DNA of 64,000 bases from Pseudomonas japonica. Lineage in GTDB: Bacteria > Pseudomonadota > Gammaproteobacteria > Pseudomonadales > Pseudomonadaceae. The position numbers were made by a program, and so were the translations under genes. Positions 23,725 through 32,428 of this stretch are shown piece by piece; position 1 is the first letter of the stretch, and each line of letters begins with the position of its first letter. The notes beneath the pieces were generated by a model. It was not told where the DNA came from, searched no databases, and saw only the letters and a program-made list of their open reading frames with translations. The DNA lies in NCBI RefSeq assembly GCF_900188455.1, contig NZ_FZOL01000028.1, positions 25,527 through 89,526 on the forward strand. Direction: 5' to 3'.

Positions 23725-25895
23725 GTCTGTTCTGGGTCGATGTCCTCACCTACATCCTGTTCGGTCTGAAGTGGCTGGCGATCGTTCTCGCCAGCCTGAT
23801 GTTCCTCCTCGGCCTCGATGACCTGTTCATCGACATCGTCTACTGGGGACGCAAGCTGATTCGCCTGTTTCGCATCTACGACAAGCACGAGCGGGCCGAC
23901 GAGAAACGCCTGTTCGAGGTCAAGGAAAAACCCCTGGCGATCATGGTCCCGGCCTGGAACGAGGTCGGCGTGGTCGGCGAGATGGCGCGCCTGGCGGCCT
24001 CGACCCTGGACTACGAGAACTACCAGATCTTCGTCGGCACCTACCCCAACGACCCGCAGACCCAGGCCGACGTCGACGCCGTGTGCCTGCACTACCCCAA
24101 CGTGCACAAGGTGGTCTGCGCCCGCCCCGGCCCGACCAGCAAGGCCGACTGCCTGAACAATGTGATCGACGCGATCCTGCGCTTCGAACGTGACGCGCGC
24201 ATCGAATTCGCCGGCTTCATCCTGCATGACGCCGAAGACGTGATCTCGCCCATGGAGCTGCGCCTGTACAACTACCTGCTGCCGAACAAGGACATGATCC
24301 AGATCCCGGTCTACCCCTTCGCCCCCGAGTGGCAGGGCTTCACCGCCGGGCACTATGTCGACGAGTTCGCCGAGAACCACGGCAAGGACGTCATCGTCCG
24401 CGAGGCCCTGACCGGCCAGGTGCCCAGCGCCGGGGTCGGCACCTGCTTCAGTCGGCGCGCCATCGGCGCCCTGCTGGAAGACGGCGACGGCATCGCCTTC
24501 GACGTGCAGAGCCTGACCGAGGACTACGACATCGGCTTTCGCCTGAAGCAGAAAGGTATGAAGTGCATCTTCGCCCGCTACTCCATCAGCGACCCGCAAC
24601 TGGCCCTGCCGCAGACCTGGGTGCCGGGCATGAGCCGGGCCTTCTCCCAGGTGATCTGCGTGCGCGAGCACTTCCCGCGCGACTGGCAGCACGCGATCCG
24701 GCAGAAGTCGCGGTGGATCGTCGGCATCGTCTTCCAGGGCACCCGCAACCTCGGCTGGAGCCGCACGGGCGCGCTGAACTACTTCCTCTGGCGTGATCGC
24801 CGCGGGCTGTTCGCCTACCTGCTGAGCTTCCTGGTCAACCTGCTGCTCCTGGTGCTGCTGAGCATGTGGCTGATCACCCTGGTCTTCCCCGAGGCCTGGC
24901 GCTTCCCGTCGATCCTCTCCGACAGCGTCCTGCTCAGCACCCTGCTCTGGCTCAACGGTTTTCTCCTGCTCAACCGGCTGTTCCAGCGCGGCTGGTTCGT
25001 CACCCGCTACTACGGGATCTTCCAGGGCCTGCTGTCGGCGCCACGGATGATGTGGAGCAACTTCGTCAACTTCTTCGCCAACGTCCGCGCCCTGCGCCAG
25101 GTCCTGGAAATGGGCGACTCGCGGCGCGTGGCCTGGGACAAGACCACCCATGAGTTCCCCGCCCTCGCGGCGCCGGCGCGCACGCCGCTGGGTCATCGCC
25201 TGGTCGAAAAAGGCCTGCTCAGCGAGGAGCAGTTGCAGGCGGCGATCACCGCGCCGGAACGCCGCCGCCTGGGGCGCGAGCTGCTGGTCCGCGGGCTGAT
25301 CGACAGCGAACAGCTGGTGCAGACGCTGTCCGAACAGCTGGATATCCCCTGGGCGCCACTGAACCCGTTCCAGATCGATGCCCACCTGATCGCCCAGTTG
25401 CCGCGCCGGCTTGCCGTGCACTACGGCGTGCTGCCGGTGGCCGAGGACGGCGCGACCCTGGTGCTGGCCAGCGAAAGCCCGGTCAGCCAGGTGTCGCTGG
25501 GGGCCATCGCCCGCCAGCTCAAGCGCCCGGTCAGTTGCCGCCTGGCGCCGCAGGGACGGGTCACCCTGGGCCTGCGCTACAACTACCCGAGCCCCTGGCA
25601 GAAGGAGGAAACCCGGCAGATGCTCGCGGTCCTCGAACGCCACCAGGACGACGCCGAGCTGATCGAGCGGGTCAGCCATCACCAGGTCCTGCTCGGCACG
25701 CTCCTGCAGACCCGCGGCATGGTCCCCGCCACCCTGTTCAACCAGGTGATGATCGACTTCCATCCGGAGCAGACCAGCCTCGGCGACTACCTGATCGAAC
25801 GCGGCATCATCAGCGAGCAGGTGCTGGAAGACGCCCTGGCCGAACAGGCCGCGGAACAGCAGGCGGCCCATCGCATCATCCAGGAGGTGGCATGA
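23721..25895 (+). CDS. nfrB: NfrB-like membrane glycosyltransferase with C-terminal MshEN c-di-GMP-binding motifs
   Basis: A 724-aa inner-membrane protein. N-terminal helices (about 8-33) lead to a processive family-2 glycosyltransferase domain with H169-D-A-E-D173, the general-base T-E-D (266-268) and Q328-K-S-R-W332, as in cellulose-synthase-like enzymes. Membrane helices follow at about 350-440. The C-terminal 240 residues carry MshEN motifs: TPLGHRLVEKGLL (488), RRLGRELLVRGLID (515) with SEQLVQTLSEQ, then LLGTLLQTRG (657) and SLGDYLIERGII (685). The second fits the published c-di-GMP-binding consensus very well. E. coli NfrB has the same plan and makes a ManNAc-containing glycan. nfrA overlaps its stop by 4 nt. 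Confidence 0.92.
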   Translation: MSLFWVDVLTYILFGLKWLAIVLASLMFLLGLDDLFIDIVYWGRKLIRLFRIYDKHERADEKRLFEVKEKPLAIMVPAWNEVGVVGEMARLAASTLDYENYQIFVGTYPNDPQTQADVDAVCLHYPNVHKVVCARPGPTSKADCLNNVIDAILRFERDARIEFAGFILHDAEDVISPMELRLYNYLLPNKDMIQIPVYPFAPEWQGFTAGHYVDEFAENHGKDVIVREALTGQVPSAGVGTCFSRRAIGALLEDGDGIAFDVQSLTEDYDIGFRLKQKGMKCIFARYSISDPQLALPQTWVPGMSRAFSQVICVREHFPRDWQHAIRQKSRWIVGIVFQGTRNLGWSRTGALNYFLWRDRRGLFAYLLSFLVNLLLLVLLSMWLITLVFPEAWRFPSILSDSVLLSTLLWLNGFLLLNRLFQRGWFVTRYYGIFQGLLSAPRMMWSNFVNFFANVRALRQVLEMGDSRRVAWDKTTHEFPALAAPARTPLGHRLVEKGLLSEEQLQAAITAPERRRLGRELLVRGLIDSEQLVQTLSEQLDIPWAPLNPFQIDAHLIAQLPRRLAVHYGVLPVAEDGATLVLASESPVSQVSLGAIARQLKRPVSCRLAPQGRVTLGLRYNYPSPWQKEETRQMLAVLERHQDDAELIERVSHHQVLLGTLLQTRGMVPATLFNQVMIDFHPEQTSLGDYLIERGIISEQVLEDALAEQAAEQQAAHRIIQEVA

Positions 25896-28800
25896 GCACG
25901 CGCCTGCCCCTGGCCGCCACCGGCCTGTTGCTGTGCCTGTCCGGCCTGCAGGCCGCCGCCGCGCCGATGACCGATTTCGAGCGTTTTCGCAGCTATCCGT
26001 ACATGGATCGCAGCTACCGCGAGGCGAAGAAGGACAACTGGGCCGAAGTGGAGCGCCTGACCCGCTACCTGCTCGAACGGGTACCCAACAACGACGAGGC
26101 CCGCAGCCTGCTGATCCAGGCCCTGGCCCATCAGGGGCGCTACCGGGACGCCGAGAAAATGGCCGAGGCGCAAGGCAAGGACAGCGCCGCGCTGCTCGAA
26201 CTGCGCCTGACCCGAATCGAGCAGGATCCGCCCGACGCCGCGGTGGTCGAACGCTGGATGAACGAAAGCCAGATCAACCCGCGCATTCGCCTGCGCCAGG
26301 CCTACAGCCTGAGCCTGGGCACGCACTACGGACCGCAGCGGGCGCTGGACTGGCTGAACCAGTTGCGTCCGGGGCTCGACGACAACATCCTGCGCCAGTC
26401 CCGGGCGACCTGGGCGGAACAGGTCGGCGACTGGGACGAGACGGTGCGGCAACTGGCGCCGCTGGCCAGCCGCGGGCAGCTCGGCGACGACGACTGGCAG
26501 CGCCTGGCCAATGCCTACGTGCAACGGCTCGACGATGCGCCCCTGCGGGCCCTGCTCAAGCAGGCCCCCTCCGAGCAGGCCGCGCGCCAGACGCGCCTGG
26601 CCATGGTCGACCGCGCCGTCGCCATGGGCCATGAACAACAGGCCCGGCGCTGGCTGCAAAGCCTGCCGCAAGACGATCGCGAGCAACCGCAGCACCGCGA
26701 GCAACTGCTGGAGCTGGCCCGCCAGAGCGAGGACGGCGCGCTGGTCCGGGAACTCAGCAACGACCTGGGCAAGTCCTGCCTGGAAACCGCCGAATGGCTC
26801 TCGCGCAACGCCCCGGAGCACGCCCTGGAGCAGTTGCGCCAGTGCCGCGCCGAGGACGATCCGCAGACCTGGCTGGTGCTCGCCCAGCGCCTGCATGCCG
26901 CCGACCTGCTGCAACAGCAGCGCCTGCCGCAGCCCTGGGACAGTCAGCGCCAGCAACGGCTGCTGGACGTCTGGCGCGAAGAAGGCCGGAACGACCAGGT
27001 CATGGCCTGGCTCGCCAGCCAGCCGCAGACCCCGGCGGTCCTCCAGCAGCGTGCCGAGCTGCTGCAGAGCAGCGGCCGCGACAGCGATGCCAGCGCGGCC
27101 TGGGAACGCCTGTACCGCCAGACCGGCAGCCTGACCGCGCTGGACCAGGCCAGCTACCTGATGCTCAAGGGCGGACGCGACGATGCTGCCCGCGGCCTGT
27201 TGGAACAAGCCTACGACCGCCATCAGGGACGTCTTTCCGCGCCCTTGCTGCAGCGCCTGGCCGGGCTCTACAGCCAGAACGGCGCACCGCTGGACGCCCG
27301 GCGCATCAGCGGCCTGATTCCGCGGGTCGATGCCGCCAGCCGCGCCCTGCTGCTCGCCCGTCTCGCCGAGGCGGGACACTGTGATGCCGTGCGCGCGGCG
27401 ATCCCCGGCGAACCGCGCGAGGTCGGCCAGTTGCGCGCCCTCGGCCGTTGCGCCATGCCCGAGCGTCCGGGCGAAGCGGTGGTCTACTACCAGGCCGCCG
27501 AGCGCCGTGGCGATCGCGGCAGCCGACTGCCCCTGGCCTATGCCCTGGAAGCCGCCGGCGACTCCCGCGGCGCCACACAGATCTTCGACAGCCTGTCCGC
27601 CAGCGAATGGACCGCCAACGCCCGCCTCACCGCCGCCCGCAGCGCGCTGAACGCCGGCAATGGCGAGCGTGCCGAACAGCACTGGCAGGCCGCCGACCAT
27701 CCCGGCGCCGACGACTGGGCTCTCGGCGCCAGCATCGCCCAACGCCGCGGCGACCTGCCCGCCGCGCTGGAACGCCAGCGCCAGGCCCTGCAGCGCCAGC
27801 CCCGCGCCGAGCACTACTACGACGCCTCGATCCTCGCCCAGCGCAACGGCGACCTCGCGCAAAGCGACGCCTGGCTGGCCGAGGCCGTGCGCCTGGCGCC
27901 GGACCATCCACGCTATCGCGCCGACTACGGCATGCGCCTGGCCGGGTCCGGGGACAAGGCCCAGCGCCGCCAGTCCATCCCCCTGCTGCAGCGCGCGACC
28001 CGGGACTTCCCCGAGGACTATCGTCTCGGCGAAACCCTGGCCTGGCGCTACGCCGAAGTGGAAGACAGCGCCGCCGCGCGCCAGGAACTGCGCCGGGTGC
28101 TCGACGTGGAACAGGACCTGGTGGATGGCGACGACGAATACGGCAGCCTCGAAGCCCGCAAGTACCGCCAGCGCCGCGCCCACGAAGCGCTGTCGCGGCG
28201 CGACACGGTGACCCTGGCCAGCACCTGGTCGCCGGCCGGCACCTCGACCAACGACAATTTGCGCAACGACAGCACCGACCCCAAACGCCGCGCCCGCTCG
28301 CAGAACGTGCAGTTGGCGATGTGGGACCACGCCCTCGGCGAGGAACCCAGTCGCAACGGCAGCACCCTGTCGGTATACGGCCGCGTGCTGTTCGGCGGCA
28401 GCGGGCGCAGCGACTATGCACAGAGCATGGGCACCGGCGTCGGCCTGCGCTACAAGCCACTGGGCCAGGCCAATCTCAACCTGTACGCCGAGCTGTATCA
28501 CCAGCGCCAGATCGACGACGCGCACTACGACGGCCTGCGCCTCGGCCAATTACTCAGCCCGGCCAGGGTGGGCGGCAACTGGCGCGACCTACGCAGCCAT
28601 GCCGAGAGCAGCAACGACCTGCTGCTGCGGGCCACGGCGTCGTTCTTCGATCAGGGCGACTACCGCGCCGACTGGCGCGTCGACGAGGACGACTGGGACG
28701 AGCGCTTCCTCTACCTGGATGCCGCCTGGTGGACCCGCGCCGGCGATCACCAGTGGCTGTCGCGGTATCAGCAGGGCCACACCTGGAAGCTGCACACCCG

Positions 28801-29041
28801 CTCGCCGCAGACCGTCATGCCCTACGGCTTCGTCGAGTTCGGCAGCCAGGATCCGAGCAACGACTGGCGCCAGGACCTGCGCGCCGGCGTCGGCCTGCGC
28901 TGGCAGTGGTGGTTCGATGACGATCGCTACAACGCTTATCGTGGCTCGCTCAAGGTGCGTACCGAGTACCAGCAGTCCCTGGGCGGCAATCTTTACGAGC
29001 GCGCCAATGGCGTGCTGCTGGGCGTGGAGCTGACCTTCTGA
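25892..29041 (+). CDS. nfrA: NfrA-like outer-membrane exporter / phage N4 receptor homologue
   Basis: A 1049-aa protein starting at the ATG that overlaps the nfrB stop (GGAGGTGGC before it). The signal peptide ends QAAAAP. Residues 30-790 are almost all helical repeats of TPR/Sel1 type (for example NNDEARSLLIQALAHQGRYR). From about 800 the pattern changes to alternating strands (STLSVYGRVLFGG, LNLYAELYHQRQ), and the chain ends in GVELTF with a terminal Phe, as in outer-membrane barrels. This is the NfrA C-terminal domain that anchors in the outer membrane. In E. coli NfrA exports the Nfr glycan and binds phage N4. Its likely role here is export of the polymer made by NfrB. Confidence 0.9.
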   Translation: MSTRLPLAATGLLLCLSGLQAAAAPMTDFERFRSYPYMDRSYREAKKDNWAEVERLTRYLLERVPNNDEARSLLIQALAHQGRYRDAEKMAEAQGKDSAALLELRLTRIEQDPPDAAVVERWMNESQINPRIRLRQAYSLSLGTHYGPQRALDWLNQLRPGLDDNILRQSRATWAEQVGDWDETVRQLAPLASRGQLGDDDWQRLANAYVQRLDDAPLRALLKQAPSEQAARQTRLAMVDRAVAMGHEQQARRWLQSLPQDDREQPQHREQLLELARQSEDGALVRELSNDLGKSCLETAEWLSRNAPEHALEQLRQCRAEDDPQTWLVLAQRLHAADLLQQQRLPQPWDSQRQQRLLDVWREEGRNDQVMAWLASQPQTPAVLQQRAELLQSSGRDSDASAAWERLYRQTGSLTALDQASYLMLKGGRDDAARGLLEQAYDRHQGRLSAPLLQRLAGLYSQNGAPLDARRISGLIPRVDAASRALLLARLAEAGHCDAVRAAIPGEPREVGQLRALGRCAMPERPGEAVVYYQAAERRGDRGSRLPLAYALEAAGDSRGATQIFDSLSASEWTANARLTAARSALNAGNGERAEQHWQAADHPGADDWALGASIAQRRGDLPAALERQRQALQRQPRAEHYYDASILAQRNGDLAQSDAWLAEAVRLAPDHPRYRADYGMRLAGSGDKAQRRQSIPLLQRATRDFPEDYRLGETLAWRYAEVEDSAAARQELRRVLDVEQDLVDGDDEYGSLEARKYRQRRAHEALSRRDTVTLASTWSPAGTSTNDNLRNDSTDPKRRARSQNVQLAMWDHALGEEPSRNGSTLSVYGRVLFGGSGRSDYAQSMGTGVGLRYKPLGQANLNLYAELYHQRQIDDAHYDGLRLGQLLSPARVGGNWRDLRSHAESSNDLLLRATASFFDQGDYRADWRVDEDDWDERFLYLDAAWWTRAGDHQWLSRYQQGHTWKLHTRSPQTVMPYGFVEFGSQDPSNDWRQDLRAGVGLRWQWWFDDDRYNAYRGSLKVRTEYQQSLGGNLYERANGVLLGVELTF

Positions 29042-29877
29042 TGCGCCGAATCCTGCTCGTGCTGCTGTTCGTCTGCCTGCCGGCCGTTGCCGACCAGCGC
29101 GTCATCTATCAACCACTGAACCGCGACGCCGTGCTCAGCACCGAACAATGGCGTCAGTTGTGGGCGGACACCGTGCGCAATGGCGGGCGCACCCTGATCG
29201 TGCAGTGGACCCGCTACGGCGACGAGCGCTTCGGCGGTGCCGACGGCTGGCTGGCCAGCAGCCTGCGCCTGGCTCACGAACAGGGGCTGGAACTGGTGCT
29301 CGGACTGCACCTGGACAGCGCCTACTACACCCGCATCGACGAGTTGGACAGCACTGGCCTGGCGGCCTACTGGAAGGTCCAGCTGGGCGAGTCCCTGGCC
29401 CAGCAGCGCGAGGTGCGCACCTGGCAGCTGCCGGTGGCGGGCTGGTATCTGCCGATGGAGCTGGATGACGTGCATTTCCAGGGTGAGGACCGGCGTGAGG
29501 CGCTGTTCACCCAGTTGCAGGAGTTCAACCGCAAGCTGGATGCGCCGTTGCACCTGAGCGCGTTCAGCGCCGGCAGGCTGGCGCCGGGGGTGCAGGCGAA
29601 CTGGTTCGGACAACTGGCCGGGCTGAAGCTGATGTTGTGGTGGCAGGACGGTGCGGGCACCGGGCGGCTGCCGGCCCTGGTGCGGCAGCAGTATGCGGCG
29701 GCGTTGCCGTGCGAGGTGGGCATCATCCGCGAGGCGTTTCGTCAGGTCAGTGGCGACGGCGAGCCGTTTCGGGCGGAGCCGGCGAATCCGGGGACCGGGG
29801 CGGGTTGTCATGCCGAGGCGGTATTCGCGTTGAACTACCGGCCGTGGGCGAAGGTATTGCCAAGCGCACCCCATTAG
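29041..29877 (+). CDS. Secreted DUF4434 TIM-barrel-like protein of the nfr cluster
   Basis: A 278-aa protein whose ATG overlaps the nfrA stop by one base (TGATG). A signal peptide (MRRILLVLLFVCLPAVA) sends it to the periplasm. The mature chain reads RTLIVQWTRYGDERFGG, LELVLGLHLDSAYYTR, WYLPMELDDVHFQ, PLHLSAFSAGRL and LMLWWQDGAG. This succession of strands with polar ends is that of the DUF4434 glycoside-hydrolase-like TIM barrel. The Glu/Asp pair in PMELDD is a candidate catalytic or sugar-binding site. Its place in the operon suggests it trims or guides the Nfr glycan. E. coli nfrAB is accompanied by a comparable small periplasmic gene, ybcH. No enzyme activity is known to me. Confidence 0.75.
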   Translation: MRRILLVLLFVCLPAVADQRVIYQPLNRDAVLSTEQWRQLWADTVRNGGRTLIVQWTRYGDERFGGADGWLASSLRLAHEQGLELVLGLHLDSAYYTRIDELDSTGLAAYWKVQLGESLAQQREVRTWQLPVAGWYLPMELDDVHFQGEDRREALFTQLQEFNRKLDAPLHLSAFSAGRLAPGVQANWFGQLAGLKLMLWWQDGAGTGRLPALVRQQYAAALPCEVGIIREAFRQVSGDGEPFRAEPANPGTGAGCHAEAVFALNYRPWAKVLPSAPH

Positions 29878-29921
29878 CAGCCCTGCACAGACCGCGTCGA
29901 TCCGCCAATTCTGGACATAGC

Positions 29922-31016
29922 ATGTACAAAACCATCGAAGCCCAGGTACGCCAGCACATCCCTTCCCCCGCCGTGCGCGCCGAGTTCCGCCAGCACGACT
30001 TCGAGCACCTGCGCGGCTTCTGCATCCTGATCTTCTGCCTGAGCATCGCCATCTGGGTGATCTTCGACCTGCTGGTGAGCTTCGTCGGCAGCCAGGGCTT
30101 CACCTGGCGCTCGGTGGCGCTGCTGGCGCTCATGGGCATTCTCACCGTGGTCCTGCTGTTTGTGCGCAATGCCGGACAGTTCAGCCTGCTCAACCTGCTG
30201 TTCGTCAGCCTCATGGCCTTCGCCGTGCGCCTGGTGGTGGACGGCACCCCGGAGGACTTCCAGGCCGGCTGGCTGATCATGGCCGCATCGAGCATCCTCT
30301 ACTCCATTTCGGTGCTGCCGGTGCGGCGCTGGTCGTTCTTCGCCTCGGCCCTGATCACCTGGCTGCTGCTCAATCCGTTCCAGGCCGAAGGCACCGAGCC
30401 CTTCGACCTGCGCGGCTTCATGATCATCAGCTACGCCGCCTTCATCACCGGCCTGACCTTCCACAGCTACGTGGTGCTGCGCCAGGCCAAGCTGCAGAAC
30501 TTCCACATGTCGCGCCTGCTGCTGGACCAGGCCTATATCGACGTACTCACCGAAATCCCCAACCGCCGCTCCTTCGTCGCCCAGGCCGAACGCCACCTGA
30601 ACGACGCCAGCCAGGGCCCGGGCGGCTACCTGGCGATGATCGACGTGGACAACTTCAAGAAGGTCAACGACCAGTTCGGCCATGACAGCGGCGACGTGGT
30701 GCTCAAGCGCATCGCCGCCAACATCAAGGCGAGCATGGGCGAGTTCGTCTATGCGCGACTGGGTGGCGAGGAGTTCGTCATCTACCTGTGGGGCCTGGAC
30801 CAGGCCGCCACCGAGGCGCGGGTCGCGGCGTTGTGCGCGCTGGTGCGGGAATCGCCGGGCGAACACCCGGTCACGGTGAGCATCGGCCTGACCCGCATGG
30901 ACCGGGGCGACAGCCTGAGCAACGCCCTCGCCCGCGCCGACGCCGCGCTGTATGACGCCAAGCATGCGGGGAAGGACCGTTATGTGTTGTGGCGTGAGTC
31001 GGTTTCGGTGGTTTGA
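29922..31016 (+). CDS. Membrane-bound diguanylate cyclase (GGEEF) of the nfr cluster
   Basis: A 364-aa protein. Six hydrophobic helices fill residues 30-195. The GGDEF domain follows, with DVLTEIPNRRSF, IDVDNFKKVNDQFGHDSGD and the active site G281-G-E-E-F285 (ARLGGEEF). The four residues that would form the RxxD inhibitory site five places before GGEEF read MGEF, so product inhibition is probably absent. There is no EAL domain. It starts 44 bp after the DUF4434 gene on the same strand and ends the cluster. It should make c-di-GMP from two GTP at the inner membrane, beside a synthase with c-di-GMP-binding motifs. Its membrane part has no recognised sensor name. Confidence 0.88.
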   Translation: MYKTIEAQVRQHIPSPAVRAEFRQHDFEHLRGFCILIFCLSIAIWVIFDLLVSFVGSQGFTWRSVALLALMGILTVVLLFVRNAGQFSLLNLLFVSLMAFAVRLVVDGTPEDFQAGWLIMAASSILYSISVLPVRRWSFFASALITWLLLNPFQAEGTEPFDLRGFMIISYAAFITGLTFHSYVVLRQAKLQNFHMSRLLLDQAYIDVLTEIPNRRSFVAQAERHLNDASQGPGGYLAMIDVDNFKKVNDQFGHDSGDVVLKRIAANIKASMGEFVYARLGGEEFVIYLWGLDQAATEARVAALCALVRESPGEHPVTVSIGLTRMDRGDSLSNALARADAALYDAKHAGKDRYVLWRESVSVV

Positions 31017-31023
31017 AACTGCA

Positions 31024-31428
31024 CTGAGGCTGCGAGGTGCCTGTCTTGGGTCTTGCAGCGCCTATGAGATCGAGTGCCGCCCGCGCGGCGCATCGCGGAT
31101 GAATCCGCTCCAACATTTGTTGCAACGTACCTATGCCTGACAGGCCATGGTTGTTCGCCTTGTCGGCACGACGCGATACCGAGCCGAACCCAACAGCCTC
31201 CCGCGATGCATCGCCGAAAAAACAAAGGCTGACAACTCAAATCCAACAGGCCATGGCACGTTGCAAAAAATGTGGGAGCGGATTTATCCGCGATGCGCCG
31301 TGCGGACGGCGCTCGAACTTGAGGGCGCTGGAAGAGCATCGTCATGCACAGCGATGCGCCGCGCGGGCGGCGCTCGATTTCGAGAGCGCTGCAACTCCCA
31401 AGACAGGCACCAGCAAGCCCTCACGCAA
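31024..31428. repeat. Large composite palindrome between the nfr cluster and paaX
   Basis: About 400 bp without a gene. The left part (GAGGTGCCTGTCTTGGG, CGCGGCGCATCGCGGAT, GAATCCGCTCC, TTGTTGCAACGT) recurs as reverse complement on the right (ACGTTGCA at 31258, GGAGCGGATTTATCCGCG, CCCAAGACAGGCACC near 31405). The module GCGATGCGCCG...GGCGGCGCTCGA occurs twice on the right (31289-31332 and 31351-31391). Same build as 7654-8043. Confidence 0.7.
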
Positions 31429-31429
31429 T

Positions 31430-32353
31430 CTAGACCAGCCCACCAAACCGCCTGTAGAACGCCTCCCCCGCCTCCGGCAACGGACCATCGGCAGTCTCCA
31501 TCGCCGCCTCCAACCACTGCTCGGCAGCCCCATGGATCAACCGATAGATATTGCGGCACAGCTGCCGCGCCGCGCGCCCTTCCCAGTCCCCCGGCAGCAG
31601 TTCGTCCGGCAGTTGCGGATCGCGCAGCAGCAGCTTGCGGTACTCATGGATCAGCAGCACCCGGGCAAGGAAGCAGGCCTTGGGATCGAGGTTGTCCTGC
31701 TCCTTGAGGCTCTGCCACAACGGCCGGAACAACTGGATGAACTCGCTGTAGTGCGCGGCCAGTTCGTCGATCTTCCAGCTCTCGCGCACCTGCATGCGCA
31801 GCGCCTTGGACGCCAGCACGTCCTGGGTGGTGGTTTCGAAGAGGATGGTTTCCTCCTGCACGCCAAGGTCCTGCAAGGTCGCGTTGACGTCGGCGCGCTC
31901 GTAGCGCGGGCAACCCAGCACGCCCGGGGAAATGGCGCCGAAGCCCTGCCATTCCAGTTCCTCGCGGACTTCCTTGCGTTTGTCCTGGGGCACCTGGGTC
32001 AGCATCGCCAGGCACCAGGAGCCGTCCCAGGCCGGCGGGTTGGTCGCATAGACCCGCTTGAAGGCTTTCTCGAAACGCCGCCGGCCAGTGCCGGTCAGGC
32101 TGTAGTAGCTGCGCCGGCCGACCTTCTCGGCGGTCAGCCAGTTCTCCTTGGTCAGGCGGAAGATCGAGGTACGGATCAGCCGCTCGTTGATGCCCATGGG
32201 CTCCAGCAACTGGATCAGGCTGCCCAGCCATACCGTGCCGCCACGGGGTTCGATGGCATCGCCATAGAGGGTGATGATCAGGGAGCTGGCGCGAATCGGG
32301 GTCTGCTGCTGGAAACGGTCGATCAGGTGGTCCAGCGGGGTGAGGGACGACAT
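31430..32353 (-). CDS. paaX: Phenylacetic acid degradation operon repressor
   Basis: A 307-aa GntR-related regulator of the PaaX family. The N-terminal winged helix includes LIITLYGDAIEPRGGTVWLG and INERLIRTSIFRLTKENWL, then GRRSYYSLTGTGRRRFEKAF. The central and C-terminal parts (WDGSWCLAMLTQVP, CFLARVLLIHEYRKLLLRDP, YRLIHGAAEQW) are PaaX_C. In E. coli and P. putida PaaX represses the paa operons until phenylacetyl-CoA binds it. It lies 75 bp downstream of paaY on the same strand at the edge of the catabolon, which fits control of all three paa operons here. Confidence 0.92.
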   Translation of the reverse strand: MSSLTPLDHLIDRFQQQTPIRASSLIITLYGDAIEPRGGTVWLGSLIQLLEPMGINERLIRTSIFRLTKENWLTAEKVGRRSYYSLTGTGRRRFEKAFKRVYATNPPAWDGSWCLAMLTQVPQDKRKEVREELEWQGFGAISPGVLGCPRYERADVNATLQDLGVQEETILFETTTQDVLASKALRMQVRESWKIDELAAHYSEFIQLFRPLWQSLKEQDNLDPKACFLARVLLIHEYRKLLLRDPQLPDELLPGDWEGRAARQLCRNIYRLIHGAAEQWLEAAMETADGPLPEAGEAFYRRFGGLV

Positions 32354-32428
32354 AGGCGTTCCGGTCGCAAAAGGAAGGAATATACCCGTGCGCCCGCGGC
32401 ATGACCATGCTCCGGGCGCTGCGGCGGT

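Noticed and set aside
25787..28549. A 920-codon minus-strand open frame opposite nfrA
   Set aside because: No domain, Ala/Gly/Val/Gln-rich composition and complete overlap with a conserved gene. Same shadow effect as opposite cti and wecB.
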